Origin: Nitrospirota bacterium
GTDB taxonomy: Bacteria > Nitrospirota > Nitrospiria > Nitrospirales > Nitrospiraceae
Assembly (NCBI GenBank): GCA_026387665.1
Contig: JAPLLG010000009.1
Coordinates: 62,001-126,000 of the forward strand
DNA length: 64,000 bases
Reading direction: 5' to 3'
Below are positions 8,643-16,507 of the stretch, one piece after another. The notes under the pieces were generated by a model. That model had not been told where the DNA came from. It was given only the letters and a program-made list of their open reading frames with translations, and made no database searches. Each line of letters opens with the position of its first letter. Position 1 is the first letter of the stretch. Position numbers and translations under genes: made by a program.

Positions 8643-9059
8643 CTACTGCTCTCGATCGGCCAGAAACTGCCGAATGGCCGAGGCGATCTCGTCGCGGACG
8701 CGGCGAAAGACGAGGCGGCGGCCCTCCACGTCTGCAATTGCTGCCGGGTCATCGAAACTCCAATGGATCAATGTCGTCTTGCCTGGCCAGAGGGGACAGG
8801 TTTCTTTGGCCCGATCGCAGACCGTCACCACATAGTCGAGGGGCTGCGCCGCATATTCCTCGACATGTTTGGATCGATGCTGTGCAATGTCGATCCCGAC
8901 TTCAGCCATGGCCTCAACCGATCCAGGATTCAGACCGACCGGCTTGGTTCCCGCGCTGAAGACCTCGTAGCGGTCACCAGCCAGATGCCTCAACCAGCCT
9001 TCTGCCATTTGGCTGCGCGCCGAATTGCCCGTGCAGAGGAAGAGGACCGACTGTTTCAT
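8643..9059 (-). CDS. arsC: Arsenate reductase, thioredoxin-coupled type
   Basis: Protein of 138 residues of the low-molecular-weight tyrosine phosphatase fold. It has the P-loop CTGNSARS with nucleophile Cys9 and Arg15, and the redox pair Cys81 and Cys88 (TVCDRAKETC), matching the three-cysteine relay of the thioredoxin-dependent ArsC of Gram-positive bacteria. It reduces arsenate to arsenite in the cytoplasm, which Acr3 then exports. Its ATG overlaps the acr3 stop by four bases (ATGA), so translation is coupled and the gene is the last of arsR-acr3-arsC. Confidence 0.95.
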   Translation of the reverse strand: MKQSVLFLCTGNSARSQMAEGWLRHLAGDRYEVFSAGTKPVGLNPGSVEAMAEVGIDIAQHRSKHVEEYAAQPLDYVVTVCDRAKETCPLWPGKTTLIHWSFDDPAAIADVEGRRLVFRRVRDEIASAIRQFLADREQ

Positions 9060-10135
9060 GCCACCACCTCACGCCTGAACCAATGTCTCGTTCTGTTGCA
9101 GATGCCGCAGACCGACAACATGACCGGCACCTCCACCAGCACCCCCACCACCGTGACCAACGCCGCTCCCGATTCGGGGCCGAACAGCGCAATGGCGGTC
9201 GCCACCGCCAATTCGAAAAAGTTACTGGCCCCGATCAAGGCACCAGGCGCCGCGATTTCATAGGGCACATGAAACCGGTACATGAGCCCATAGGCCAATG
9301 AAGAATTCATATAAACCTGGAACAAAATCGGCACCGCGATCAATACGACATGCACCGTCTTGCCCATAATGTTCTGGGCCTGGAAGGCAAAGATGAAGAC
9401 CAAGGTGAGGAGCAGGGCCGAGATGGTGACCGGAGCGAATCGCGGCAACAGCACCTCTTCCAGCCACAACTGCCCCTGTTGCCGCACGAGCCAGGCCCGG
9501 AGCCCCCACCCGATCGCCAGAGGAATCACGATGAAGGCCAGGACCGAATAGAACAAGACATCATAGGGCACGGACAGGGACGAGGCGCCGCTCACCAGCA
9601 GACCGACAATCGGCACAAACAACACGAGCATGATGAGATCGTTTACCGACACCTGGACCAGCGTATAGGCGGGATCACCGTCCGTCAGATAGCTCCAGAC
9701 GAACACCATCGCCGTGCAGGGGGCTGCGGCCAGAATGATCGCCCCGGCGATATATTGATCGGCTTCGGCTGGCGTGATCCAGGCAGCAAAGACGATACGG
9801 AAGAAGAGCCAGGCAAAGAACGCCATCGAGAAGGGTTTAACCACCCAATTGACGAACAGGGTAATGAACAATCCGGTCGGGCGAGTTCCGACATGGCGAA
9901 TCGAGGCGAAATCGACCTTCATCATCATCGGCACGATCATGAGCCAGATGAGCAGCGCGATTGGCAGGTTGATATGGCTGCCCTGGCCGAACTCCATCTC
10001 CCGCAAGGTCTGGACAAGGCCGGGAGCCGCCTGCCCGAGCAGCACGCCAACAACCATGCAGAGCGATACCCAGAGGGTCAGGTACCGTTCAAAGGGATTC
10101 AGTTTCTTCTCGACTGCCGGCGGCGTGGCTTCCAT
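9056..10135 (-). CDS. acr3: Arsenite efflux permease Acr3
   Basis: Protein of 359 residues with about ten membrane helices, matching the ACR3 (BART superfamily) arsenite exporter. Family features seen include WLMIVPMMMKVDFASI near residue 65, the catalytic-cysteine region AAPCTAMVFVWSYLTDGDPAYTLVQVSVND near residue 135, and GASNFFELAVATAIALFGPESGAALVTVVG near residue 305, which holds the conserved glutamate. ATG 10135 follows GGAGGG. An ArsR-type operator lies 19 bases upstream of the start, separating it from arsR, so it may have its own regulated promoter as well as read-through from arsR. Confidence 0.95.
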   Translation of the reverse strand: MEATPPAVEKKLNPFERYLTLWVSLCMVVGVLLGQAAPGLVQTLREMEFGQGSHINLPIALLIWLMIVPMMMKVDFASIRHVGTRPTGLFITLFVNWVVKPFSMAFFAWLFFRIVFAAWITPAEADQYIAGAIILAAAPCTAMVFVWSYLTDGDPAYTLVQVSVNDLIMLVLFVPIVGLLVSGASSLSVPYDVLFYSVLAFIVIPLAIGWGLRAWLVRQQGQLWLEEVLLPRFAPVTISALLLTLVFIFAFQAQNIMGKTVHVVLIAVPILFQVYMNSSLAYGLMYRFHVPYEIAAPGALIGASNFFELAVATAIALFGPESGAALVTVVGVLVEVPVMLSVCGICNRTRHWFRREVVA

Positions 10136-10153
10136 GATCCCTCCAAGTAAACC

Positions 10154-10169
10154 ATCAAGAATTATTGAT
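10154..10169. promoter_or_regulatory. ArsR-type operator between arsR and acr3
   Basis: Perfect inverted repeat ATCAA-N6-TTGAT, the form expected for ArsR/SmtB regulators. On the minus strand it overlaps a possible -10 (AATAAT) 18 bases after CTGACT, so bound ArsR would block an internal acr3 promoter. The same half-site stands upstream of arsR. Confidence 0.7.
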
Positions 10170-10186
10170 TCATCGAATAAAAAAAG

Positions 10187-10507
10187 TCAGCAGCGGGGAT
10201 CGGAGCGGCCCTTCTTCCTCATGACCCTGAGCGACGCCACCAGCTCTTCAAGCTCCGCAACCGCATCGGCATTGATGGCGTAATAGATCCAGCGGCCCTC
10301 GGGACGATCCTGAATCAAGCCTGCATCTTTTAGGACTTTCAGGTGAAACGACAGCCGCGATTGCCCGGCCTGCAGGGCATCGGTCAGCTCGCAGACGCAA
10401 CGTTCGCCGTCCTTCAGCTGGTCGAGAATGTCCAGCCTGGTCTCGTCTGCCAGCGCGTGGCATAGTTCGGCGGTCTTGGCCCGGTTCTTCCCCGACAAGG
10501 TAGGCAT
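10187..10507 (-). CDS. arsR: Arsenic-responsive repressor ArsR
   Basis: Protein of 106 residues with a winged helix-turn-helix (QSRLSFHLKVLKDAGLI is the recognition helix region, followed by the GRWIYYAI wing). Cys37 and Cys39 in ERCVCEL on helix alpha-3 match the classical arsenite-binding motif; Cys16 and the C-terminal Cys106 could be further ligands. It would repress arsR-acr3-arsC until arsenite binds. The -10 box ends only five bases before the ATG and there is no ribosome site, so the message is probably leaderless. Confidence 0.95.
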   Translation of the reverse strand: MPTLSGKNRAKTAELCHALADETRLDILDQLKDGERCVCELTDALQAGQSRLSFHLKVLKDAGLIQDRPEGRWIYYAINADAVAELEELVASLRVMRKKGRSDPRC

Positions 10508-10512
10508 CGTTT

Positions 10513-10542
10513 CTTATACATCAAGAATTCATGATGGGTCAA
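10513..10542 (-). promoter_or_regulatory. arsR: arsR promoter with operator in the spacer
   Basis: On the minus strand TTGACC (10537-10542) and TATAAG (10513-10518) are separated by 18 bases (10519-10536), and that spacer is exactly an inverted repeat with perfect CATCA/TGATG outer arms and a GAATTC centre. Repressor on this site would exclude RNA polymerase. Its ATCAAGAATT half matches the second operator at 10154. Confidence 0.8.
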
Positions 10543-10558
10543 CCGGCGAGAATCCCGA

Positions 10559-10587
10559 TTGCGTCGCTTCTGGCAGTCTGCTAGTCT
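10559..10587 (+). promoter_or_regulatory. hflK: hflK promoter
   Basis: TTGCGT, 17 bases, then TAGTCT preceded by TGC (extended -10). The predicted start is about 42 bases before the hflK ATG. Confidence 0.5.
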
Positions 10588-10635
10588 GGCTTGGCTACAG
10601 CAGCTTCACCCTTTATTTTCGGATGACTACATCGC

Positions 10636-11667
10636 ATGGTATATGACCCCAAAGATCCCTGGAGCAAGAAGAGCGACCCGCTCGAGGATGTCCTCCGGCA
10701 GGCTCAATCGCAGTTCAAGAACCTGATGCCCTCAAGCGGCATCAGAAACCTTGCCATGGCCGCGCTGTTAATTTTTCTCACCTGGCAGAGCGCGTTCATC
10801 GTGAGCCCGGACGAAGAAGGTGTCGTCAAACGATTCGGCACCCCGGTCCGCACCGTGGGACCTGGCCCCCATGTGAAAATTCCTCTCATCGAGTCGGTCC
10901 TGCAGCCGAAAGTCGAAAAGCTCCATCGGATCGAGATCGGGTTCCGGACCGATCGGCAGGGCCGCCAGCAAATGTTAGCGCAGGAAGCCCTGATGCTCAC
11001 CGGCGACATGAACATCCTGGCCATCGAGTTCATCGTGCAATATAAGATTAAAGGCTCTGCGAACTATCTCTTTAGTGTCGCGGAGATCCATGAGACGATC
11101 GGCAAAGCGGCCGAAGCCTCCATGCGGGAAGTGGTCGGCAAGAGCAAGATCGACGAGGCCTTGACGACCGGCAAAGCCCAGATCCAGCAGGACACCATGG
11201 TGCTCCTCCAGTCCATTCTCGACCAGTATCAGGGCGGCGTCCAAATCGCCGCCATTCAACTGCAAGATGTCGATCCTCCGGAAGCGGTGGCGGCGGCCTT
11301 CAAAGATGTGACCAATGCCAAGGAAGATCGGGAGAAGCTGATCAACCAGTCACAGAGCTATCGCAACGACATTCTGCCGAAAGCCAAAGGCGAAGCCGCT
11401 CAGGTGGTGAACCAGGCCAAGGGCTATGCCCAGGCCAGGCTGAACCGCGCCCAGGGCGAGGCCAACCGTTTCGTGGCGACCCTGAAAGAATACAATCAGG
11501 CCAAAGACATCATCAGCAAGCGGCTCTACATCGAAACCATGGAAGAAATCCTGCCGAACATGGAAAAAATTATCATTGACGGCAAAGCGGGCGATCGCGT
11601 GCTGCCCTACCTGCCGCTTGAACGGCTCAAAGCCAAATCCAGCGCCGCTGAGGAGCCAAAACCATGA
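10636..11667 (+). CDS. hflK: FtsH-modulating SPFH protein HflK
   Basis: Protein of 343 residues. A single N-terminal membrane segment (about residues 37-55, LAMAALLIFLTWQSAFIV) is followed by a band-7/SPFH domain (VVKRFGTPVRTVGPGPHVKIP, then IEFIVQYKIKG) and a coiled-coil rich in Ala, Gln and Glu (about residues 235-290). HflK and HflC form a large periplasmic cage around the FtsH protease and limit its access to membrane substrates. It overlaps hflC by four bases (ATGA), as expected for a stoichiometric pair. Confidence 0.93.
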   Translation: MVYDPKDPWSKKSDPLEDVLRQAQSQFKNLMPSSGIRNLAMAALLIFLTWQSAFIVSPDEEGVVKRFGTPVRTVGPGPHVKIPLIESVLQPKVEKLHRIEIGFRTDRQGRQQMLAQEALMLTGDMNILAIEFIVQYKIKGSANYLFSVAEIHETIGKAAEASMREVVGKSKIDEALTTGKAQIQQDTMVLLQSILDQYQGGVQIAAIQLQDVDPPEAVAAAFKDVTNAKEDREKLINQSQSYRNDILPKAKGEAAQVVNQAKGYAQARLNRAQGEANRFVATLKEYNQAKDIISKRLYIETMEEILPNMEKIIIDGKAGDRVLPYLPLERLKAKSSAAEEPKP

Positions 11668-12524
11668 CCAAGCAGGGATTCATCATTGCCATGCTGGCGG
11701 TCGTCATGGGGTTGTTTCTCCTGGGAGCCTCGCCGCTCTTCATCGTGGACATCACCCAGAATGCGATCGTCGTCCAGCTCGGCAAGCCGGTTCGCAACCT
11801 TACGGAGCCGGGGCTCTACGCGAAGGTGCCGTTCATTCAAGAAGTCACCTACTTCGACAAACGCCTGCTGGACTATGACTCGGACCCCCAAGATGTGATC
11901 ACGCAGGACAAGAAGACCCTGCTGCTGGACAACTACGCCAAATGGCGGATTGTCGACCCCTTGAAGGTGTATCAGAACTTTCAAAGCCAGCGGGGCGCGC
12001 TCCAACGGCTGCACGACATTATCTATTCCGAGCTCCGGGTCGAACTCGGGCGCCATGACCTGCTGGAAATCGTCGCGACGGGCCGAGCCGAGCTCATGAC
12101 CATCGTGACCCAACGGTCGAATGAGAAGGCCTCCGCCTACGGGATCGAAATTCAGGATGTGAGGATCAAACGCGCCGACCTGCCAGAGCAGAACGAAAAG
12201 GCCGTGTTTGCCAGAATGCAAGCCGAGCGGGAACGGCAGGCGAAGCAATACCGGGCGGAAGGGGCTGAGGAAGCGCAGAAAATCCGTTCAGAGGCGGAAA
12301 AAGACCGCGAAATTATTCTGGCTCAGGCCTACAAGGAATCGGAAGAACTGCGTGGCGCCGGGGATGCGAAAGCCTTTAAGGTCTATGCGGACGCCTACCG
12401 GCAGGACCCTCACTTCTTTGAATTTACCCGTTCGATGGAAGCCTACAAGAAGACGTTCAAAGACAAGTCCACCATGGTGGTCAGCCCTGATTCAGAGTTC
12501 TTCCACTATCTGAAGCATCGCTAG
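11664..12524 (+). CDS. hflC: FtsH-modulating SPFH protein HflC
   Basis: Protein of 286 residues with an N-terminal membrane anchor (IIAMLAVVMGLFLLGASPLFIV), then the SPFH domain (AIVVQLGKPVRN, PGLYAKVPFIQEVTYFDKRLLDYD) and a charged coiled coil (RMQAERERQAKQYRAEGAEE) followed by the conserved PHFFEFTRSMEAYKK region. It is the partner of HflK in the FtsH regulatory complex. The gene ends three bases before the end of convergent fhs, with no room for a separate terminator. Confidence 0.93.
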   Translation: MTKQGFIIAMLAVVMGLFLLGASPLFIVDITQNAIVVQLGKPVRNLTEPGLYAKVPFIQEVTYFDKRLLDYDSDPQDVITQDKKTLLLDNYAKWRIVDPLKVYQNFQSQRGALQRLHDIIYSELRVELGRHDLLEIVATGRAELMTIVTQRSNEKASAYGIEIQDVRIKRADLPEQNEKAVFARMQAERERQAKQYRAEGAEEAQKIRSEAEKDREIILAQAYKESEELRGAGDAKAFKVYADAYRQDPHFFEFTRSMEAYKKTFKDKSTMVVSPDSEFFHYLKHR

Positions 12525-12527
12525 CGG

Positions 12528-14210
12528 TCAGGACAGCCCCACAACCTCGCCCGTGGCTGGATCGATGCCGATCCGTTCCCCTGCCGGCTTCTTGGGCAGT
12601 CCCGGCATGAGTTGAATGCCGGAACAGACTGCGGTGAGGAAGCCGGCCCCTGCCAGCATTCGCACTTCCTTGATCGGCAGCGTAAACCCGGTTGGGCGCC
12701 CCTTCAAGGCAGGATCGTGCGACAAGGATAACGGCGTCTTGGCCATGCAGATGGGCAACTGATCCAGTCCAAGCTGCTCCGCCACCTCGATATCCCGCTC
12801 GGCTGCTGGGTCGAACGATACGCCCGAAGCTCCATAGATCTCTGTCGCAATGGTCTGAATCTTCTTCTTGATCGGCCAGGCCACGTCATAGAGATGCCTG
12901 AACGATGATGGTTGCTCTGTAGCCCTGGCCACAGCCTGCGCGAGGGCTTCCGCCCCCTTGCCTCCATCGGCCCAATGGGTTGAGACCGCAGCATCCACCG
13001 CGCCAACCTCTCTGGACCTCTCGCGAACCCATTCCAGCTCAGCCACCGGATCATCCACAAACGCATTGACCGCCACAACCACCGGCACTCCATGGGCCTT
13101 CACGTTCGCGATGTGCTGCTCCAAGTTCGCAAAACCCTTGACCAAAGCCTCCTGATTCGGCCCGGTCAACCCTGCCGGAAGCGGGACACCGGCCTTGACC
13201 GTTCCTCCGCCACCGTGAAGCTTGAGGGCTCGGAGGGTCGCCACAACCACGGCCACCGCTGGCTTGAATCCTGAGAGGCGGCACTTGATGTTAAAGAACT
13301 TCTCCGCCCCGAGATCGCTGCCGAATCCAGCCTCCGTCACGACATAGTCGGCACAACGTAGGGCGATGGCATCGGAAATAATTGAACAGTTCCCATGAGC
13401 AATATTGCCAAACGGGCCCGTATGCACGAAGGCCGGCGTGCCCTCCAGCGTCTGCACTAAATTCGGCAACGGCGCGTCTCTGAGCAAAACGGCCATAGAC
13501 CCGGCACAGCCCAGCTCTTCTGCCCGCACGGCCTTGCCACCCGTCGTGAACCCGACGATGATCTGCCCGAGCCTGCGGCGCAAGTCGGCCTGACTCGAAG
13601 CCAAGGCCAGCATCGCCATGACTTCCGAGGCTTCCGTAATCACAAACTGGCCTGTGCGACCTGCCGTCCCCTCACCCAGCGAAACCTGCCGGAGCGACCG
13701 ATCGCTGATCCCCAAAGTCCTGGGCCAGGTGATCCGATTCGGATCTATCTGCAGTCCATTTCCATGAAACAGGTGATTATCGACAAAGGCCGAGAGGAGA
13801 TTGTGGCTGGCGGACACGGCATGGGCATCGCCGGTCAAATGAAGATTGATCTCTTCCATGGGAAGGACTTGCGCTCTCCCTCCCCCCGTTCCTCCGCCTT
13901 TGATCCCGAACACTGGCCCCAACGAGGGCTGCCTAAGCGTCACGGCCGTTCGATGGCCGAGGCGGGAAAGGCCCATGGCAAGCCCAATAGACGTAGTCGT
14001 TTTGCCTTCTCCGAGCGGAGTCGGATTGATGGCGGTCACGAGCACATACCGGCCAAGGCGCGCCGATTTGAGCCGCTCAAGCACATCCAGCGAGACTTTT
14101 GCCTTCAGCCTTCCGTAGGGCAGCAGCTCGCTAGCCAGGATACCAAGCTGGTCGGCGATATCCTGAATAGGACGAGCCTTCACGGATCGGTTGATCTCAA
14201 TGTCTGTCAT
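12528..14210 (-). CDS. fhs: Formate-tetrahydrofolate ligase
   Basis: Protein of 560 residues, the usual family length. It makes 10-formyl-tetrahydrofolate from formate, ATP and tetrahydrofolate in the cytoplasm. The nucleotide-binding loop TPLGEGKTTTSIGLAMGL near residue 64, the GPVFGIKGGGTGGGRAQVLPMEEINLHLTGD block and the GFGSDLGAEKFFNIKCR segment are family signatures. It is monocistronic, between hflC (convergent) and the M23 peptidase gene. In a nitrite oxidiser it would feed one-carbon units to biosynthesis from formate; that role is inference. Confidence 0.95.
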   Translation of the reverse strand: MTDIEINRSVKARPIQDIADQLGILASELLPYGRLKAKVSLDVLERLKSARLGRYVLVTAINPTPLGEGKTTTSIGLAMGLSRLGHRTAVTLRQPSLGPVFGIKGGGTGGGRAQVLPMEEINLHLTGDAHAVSASHNLLSAFVDNHLFHGNGLQIDPNRITWPRTLGISDRSLRQVSLGEGTAGRTGQFVITEASEVMAMLALASSQADLRRRLGQIIVGFTTGGKAVRAEELGCAGSMAVLLRDAPLPNLVQTLEGTPAFVHTGPFGNIAHGNCSIISDAIALRCADYVVTEAGFGSDLGAEKFFNIKCRLSGFKPAVAVVVATLRALKLHGGGGTVKAGVPLPAGLTGPNQEALVKGFANLEQHIANVKAHGVPVVVAVNAFVDDPVAELEWVRERSREVGAVDAAVSTHWADGGKGAEALAQAVARATEQPSSFRHLYDVAWPIKKKIQTIATEIYGASGVSFDPAAERDIEVAEQLGLDQLPICMAKTPLSLSHDPALKGRPTGFTLPIKEVRMLAGAGFLTAVCSGIQLMPGLPKKPAGERIGIDPATGEVVGLS

Positions 14211-14231
14211 AGATTGAGTACGAATAGGATC

Positions 14232-14281
14232 GCTATACCGTCATGCCGCGGCAGTATAGCATGAGAACCGAGGAGGGTCAG
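14232..14281 (-). promoter_or_regulatory. fhs: fhs promoter with overlapping inverted repeat
   Basis: On the minus strand CTGACC (14276-14281), 17 bases, TATACT (14253-14258) with an upstream TGC. The -10 lies inside an inverted repeat GCTATAC (14232-14238) and GTATAGC (14254-14260), whose centre is the palindrome TGCCGCGGCA. The repeat could bind a regulator. Confidence 0.6.
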
Positions 14282-14322
14282 GATGGGAGGGAGAGGGAGA
14301 AGGAAAAGGAAGGCCGAACGAA

Positions 14323-15348
14323 CTATTCGAGGATGTACTTGACCGGGTCCAGCGTCTGGCCATAGACCTTGACCATGTAGTGCAGATGGGGCCCTGTAGC
14401 AAGCCCGCTGCTGCCGACTAAACCCACGACTTCCCCGCGCTTCACGCGCTGCCCCTCTTTGACTAACGACTTGGCCAAGTGGCCATAGAGGGTTTCGATA
14501 CCGAATCCGTGGTCCAGCTTCACGAGATTGCCCAGCTTCGGGTCAAACCCGACCATGGTCACGCGCCCTTGGGCGGGAGCCTGGACCGGCGCATTGGCAG
14601 CAGCTCCGATATCCAGCCCGTCATGCCAGGCCGGCTTTTCCGTAAAGGGAGACACTCGCGGACCAAACCCGGAGGTCACCCAGCCCTTTACGGGCCAAAT
14701 GGAGGGAGTAGCGGCCCAGCGAGAAGACTTCTGCTCGGCAGCCAGGGACAACTCTTGAAGGAACTGCTCCTGCACCGTCGCTTCTTTTGATAGCCATTCG
14801 ATACTATTCTTGATCGAGGCGATCATCTCCTCCTCAGTGAGGCCATTCGAACCGGCCAGGAGGCTATCAGCCGCATGGGCTGCTTCAGTAGAGCCTGGGA
14901 TCAGGCTGCTGGCGTCACTTTTCTGAGTCTTTTCAATGGCAGGCATGACATTGCCCTCTGGAAGGGGAACGTCTTCACCGCCTCGCCCATTTACCATGTC
15001 CCCTGTCTTAGGGGCTTCAATACCCAGCATGACCCGGAGGCGTTGATTGACCTCCTTCATGCTCGTCAAACGCTTCTTCAGGTCGTCAACGGCCGTCGAG
15101 AAGGCTGCCGTCTGCTCCCGCGAACTCATCGCCTCAGCGCGGAACCCGGCAAGCTCCCAGACTTCATTGGTTCTGATCACATAATGCGAAATAACGAGCG
15201 CATCCGCCAACACAAGAATAGACAATCCAATCAATATCTTACGAATAGCTTTGCGGGAAAAGCTGAACCGCAACGGCTTAGCCGTTGAGCCCCGAAAGAT
15301 CACGACGGTATAGGCGTCGTTATTTTCTGTACCGTTTCCTTGTCCCAT
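14323..15348 (-). CDS. M23-family murein endopeptidase-like protein
   Basis: Protein of 341 residues with a cytoplasmic N-terminus, one membrane segment (about residues 35-53, KILIGLSILVLADALVI), a coiled coil (residues 75-110) and a C-terminal LytM/peptidase M23 domain. Zinc ligands are visible as WHDGLDIGA (H and D) near residue 240 and HLHY near residue 323, with the GYGHL-type loop GIETLYGHLAKSL between. Such proteins cut cross-linking peptides in peptidoglycan, and the coiled-coil form is common in division or shape factors. The three key metal residues are present, so it is probably active. It has its own promoter at 15404. Confidence 0.87.
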   Translation of the reverse strand: MGQGNGTENNDAYTVVIFRGSTAKPLRFSFSRKAIRKILIGLSILVLADALVISHYVIRTNEVWELAGFRAEAMSSREQTAAFSTAVDDLKKRLTSMKEVNQRLRVMLGIEAPKTGDMVNGRGGEDVPLPEGNVMPAIEKTQKSDASSLIPGSTEAAHAADSLLAGSNGLTEEEMIASIKNSIEWLSKEATVQEQFLQELSLAAEQKSSRWAATPSIWPVKGWVTSGFGPRVSPFTEKPAWHDGLDIGAAANAPVQAPAQGRVTMVGFDPKLGNLVKLDHGFGIETLYGHLAKSLVKEGQRVKRGEVVGLVGSSGLATGPHLHYMVKVYGQTLDPVKYILE

Positions 15349-15403
15349 AATTTCTACCCCCTATCAGAGCGGGGCTCCTCTACGTCCTTGAGAGCACTCA
15401 ACA

Positions 15404-15432
15404 AGTGTACCTATCCAGGGCACTTCGGTCAA
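15404..15432 (-). promoter_or_regulatory. Promoter of the M23 peptidase gene
   Basis: On the minus strand TTGACC (15427-15432), 17 bases, TACACT (15404-15409), about 55 bases before the start codon. Confidence 0.55.
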
Positions 15433-15474
15433 CCTTTACTCTCCTTGAGACCGAAATATGGCCAGGCACCACAA

Positions 15475-15822
15475 TTAGTTGTAGGTCTCATCGGCAACCC
15501 ATGCTAGATATCGATCAAGCCCTGCACTAACGGACAGTGCGATAATCTCGGGAGTCTCATAGGAATGCAGTTTCTTGATCGCCTGTTCAAGGGCTGGATA
15601 CCGAGCTTTCGTCGACTTCAAGATGATGAGAATTTCCCGCCCTTTCACAATCTTCCCCTTCCAGCGATAGATCGATTGAATCGCCGGAACAATATTCGCG
15701 CAGGCCGCCAGGTTGGCGCTCACCATCGCATTGGCAATCTTGGCTGCCTCTTTTTGGTTTGCCGCCGTAACCAGGATAACCAGCACTTGCCTGGACGCTG
15801 TCTTCAAACGTGGCGTAGCCAT
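15475..15822 (-). CDS. cutA: CutA divalent-cation tolerance protein
   Basis: Protein of 115 residues, a normal CutA length, with the signature CANIVPAIQSIYRWKGKI near residue 42 and the LHSYETPEIIAL block near residue 90. CutA forms stable trimers and is linked to metal tolerance and protein quality control, though its biochemical activity is unsettled. Start ATG 15822 follows GGAAAGG. The gene ends about 40 bases upstream of the M23 peptidase promoter and appears to be its own unit. Confidence 0.93.
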   Translation of the reverse strand: MATPRLKTASRQVLVILVTAANQKEAAKIANAMVSANLAACANIVPAIQSIYRWKGKIVKGREILIILKSTKARYPALEQAIKKLHSYETPEIIALSVSAGLDRYLAWVADETYN

Positions 15823-16071
15823 GAAAGAGCCTTTCCGCGTCGCACTGGCTGTCGCCCGTGACCTGGTACTAGAGCAATTCCCGGGCTAGACCATGGCGCG
15901 ATGCTAATTACTTATATTTATCAAGCTATTAAGCGTATATGCGACCATGATCACTGCTCCGATAGATGCCGGAACAGATCGGAACAGCTACTCACTGGTA
16001 CATGCATGACAAAAAATGCACAGGTTAGATCTCGATATTCTGATTGCTGAGTCAAGACGGCGATCAGTTCA

Positions 16072-16101
16072 TTGACAGCCTTTTCTCCCCTCGCATATGA
16101 T
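16072..16101 (+). promoter_or_regulatory. Strong promoter of the rhodanese gene
   Basis: Perfect -35 TTGACA, an 18-base spacer and TATGAT, about 25 bases before the ATG, with AAGGAGG in the leader. It lies in the 302-base gap 15823-16125, which otherwise holds nothing I can support. Confidence 0.8.
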
Positions 16102-16125
16102 GCCCGTAGATAAGGAGGCCACTCA

Positions 16126-16446
16126 ATGGGTTTTGCCATTTCCCCGAAAGAACTGAAAGCGCGACTCGACAAGGGCGACAAGCTGGTCCTGGTGGATGTG
16201 CGTGAGGATTGGGAATATTCGCTCGCAAAGATAGACGGTTCGATCCTGATTCCACTCGGAACCCTTCCGCAATCGCTGGCCAAGCTGAACCACGATTCGG
16301 AAATTATTGCCATCTGCCACCATGGCATGAGAAGCGCCGATGCGACGAACTTCCTGCTTCAACAGGGGTTCCCAAATGTGAAGAATTTGGTGGGAGGAAT
16401 CGACGCCTGGTCGACTCAGGTCGATGGAACCGTCCCTCGATACTAG
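16126..16446 (+). CDS. Single-domain rhodanese
   Basis: Protein of 106 residues comprising one rhodanese domain. The active-site loop is CHHGMRS near residue 66, with the catalytic Cys, preceded by LVDVREDWEYSLAKIDGS and followed by LVGGIDAWS. The six-residue loop fits sulfurtransferase activity on thiosulfate or a persulfide carrier. A clear AAGGAGG precedes the ATG and a consensus promoter drives it, so it is likely well expressed. No partner gene is adjacent. Confidence 0.92.
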   Translation: MGFAISPKELKARLDKGDKLVLVDVREDWEYSLAKIDGSILIPLGTLPQSLAKLNHDSEIIAICHHGMRSADATNFLLQQGFPNVKNLVGGIDAWSTQVDGTVPRY

Positions 16447-16507
16447 GCCTGCTCCGTCTGGATGGGCGGTCCATGCGTTCCGCTCCCTCCCGCCCACGCG
16501 ATCGTAA

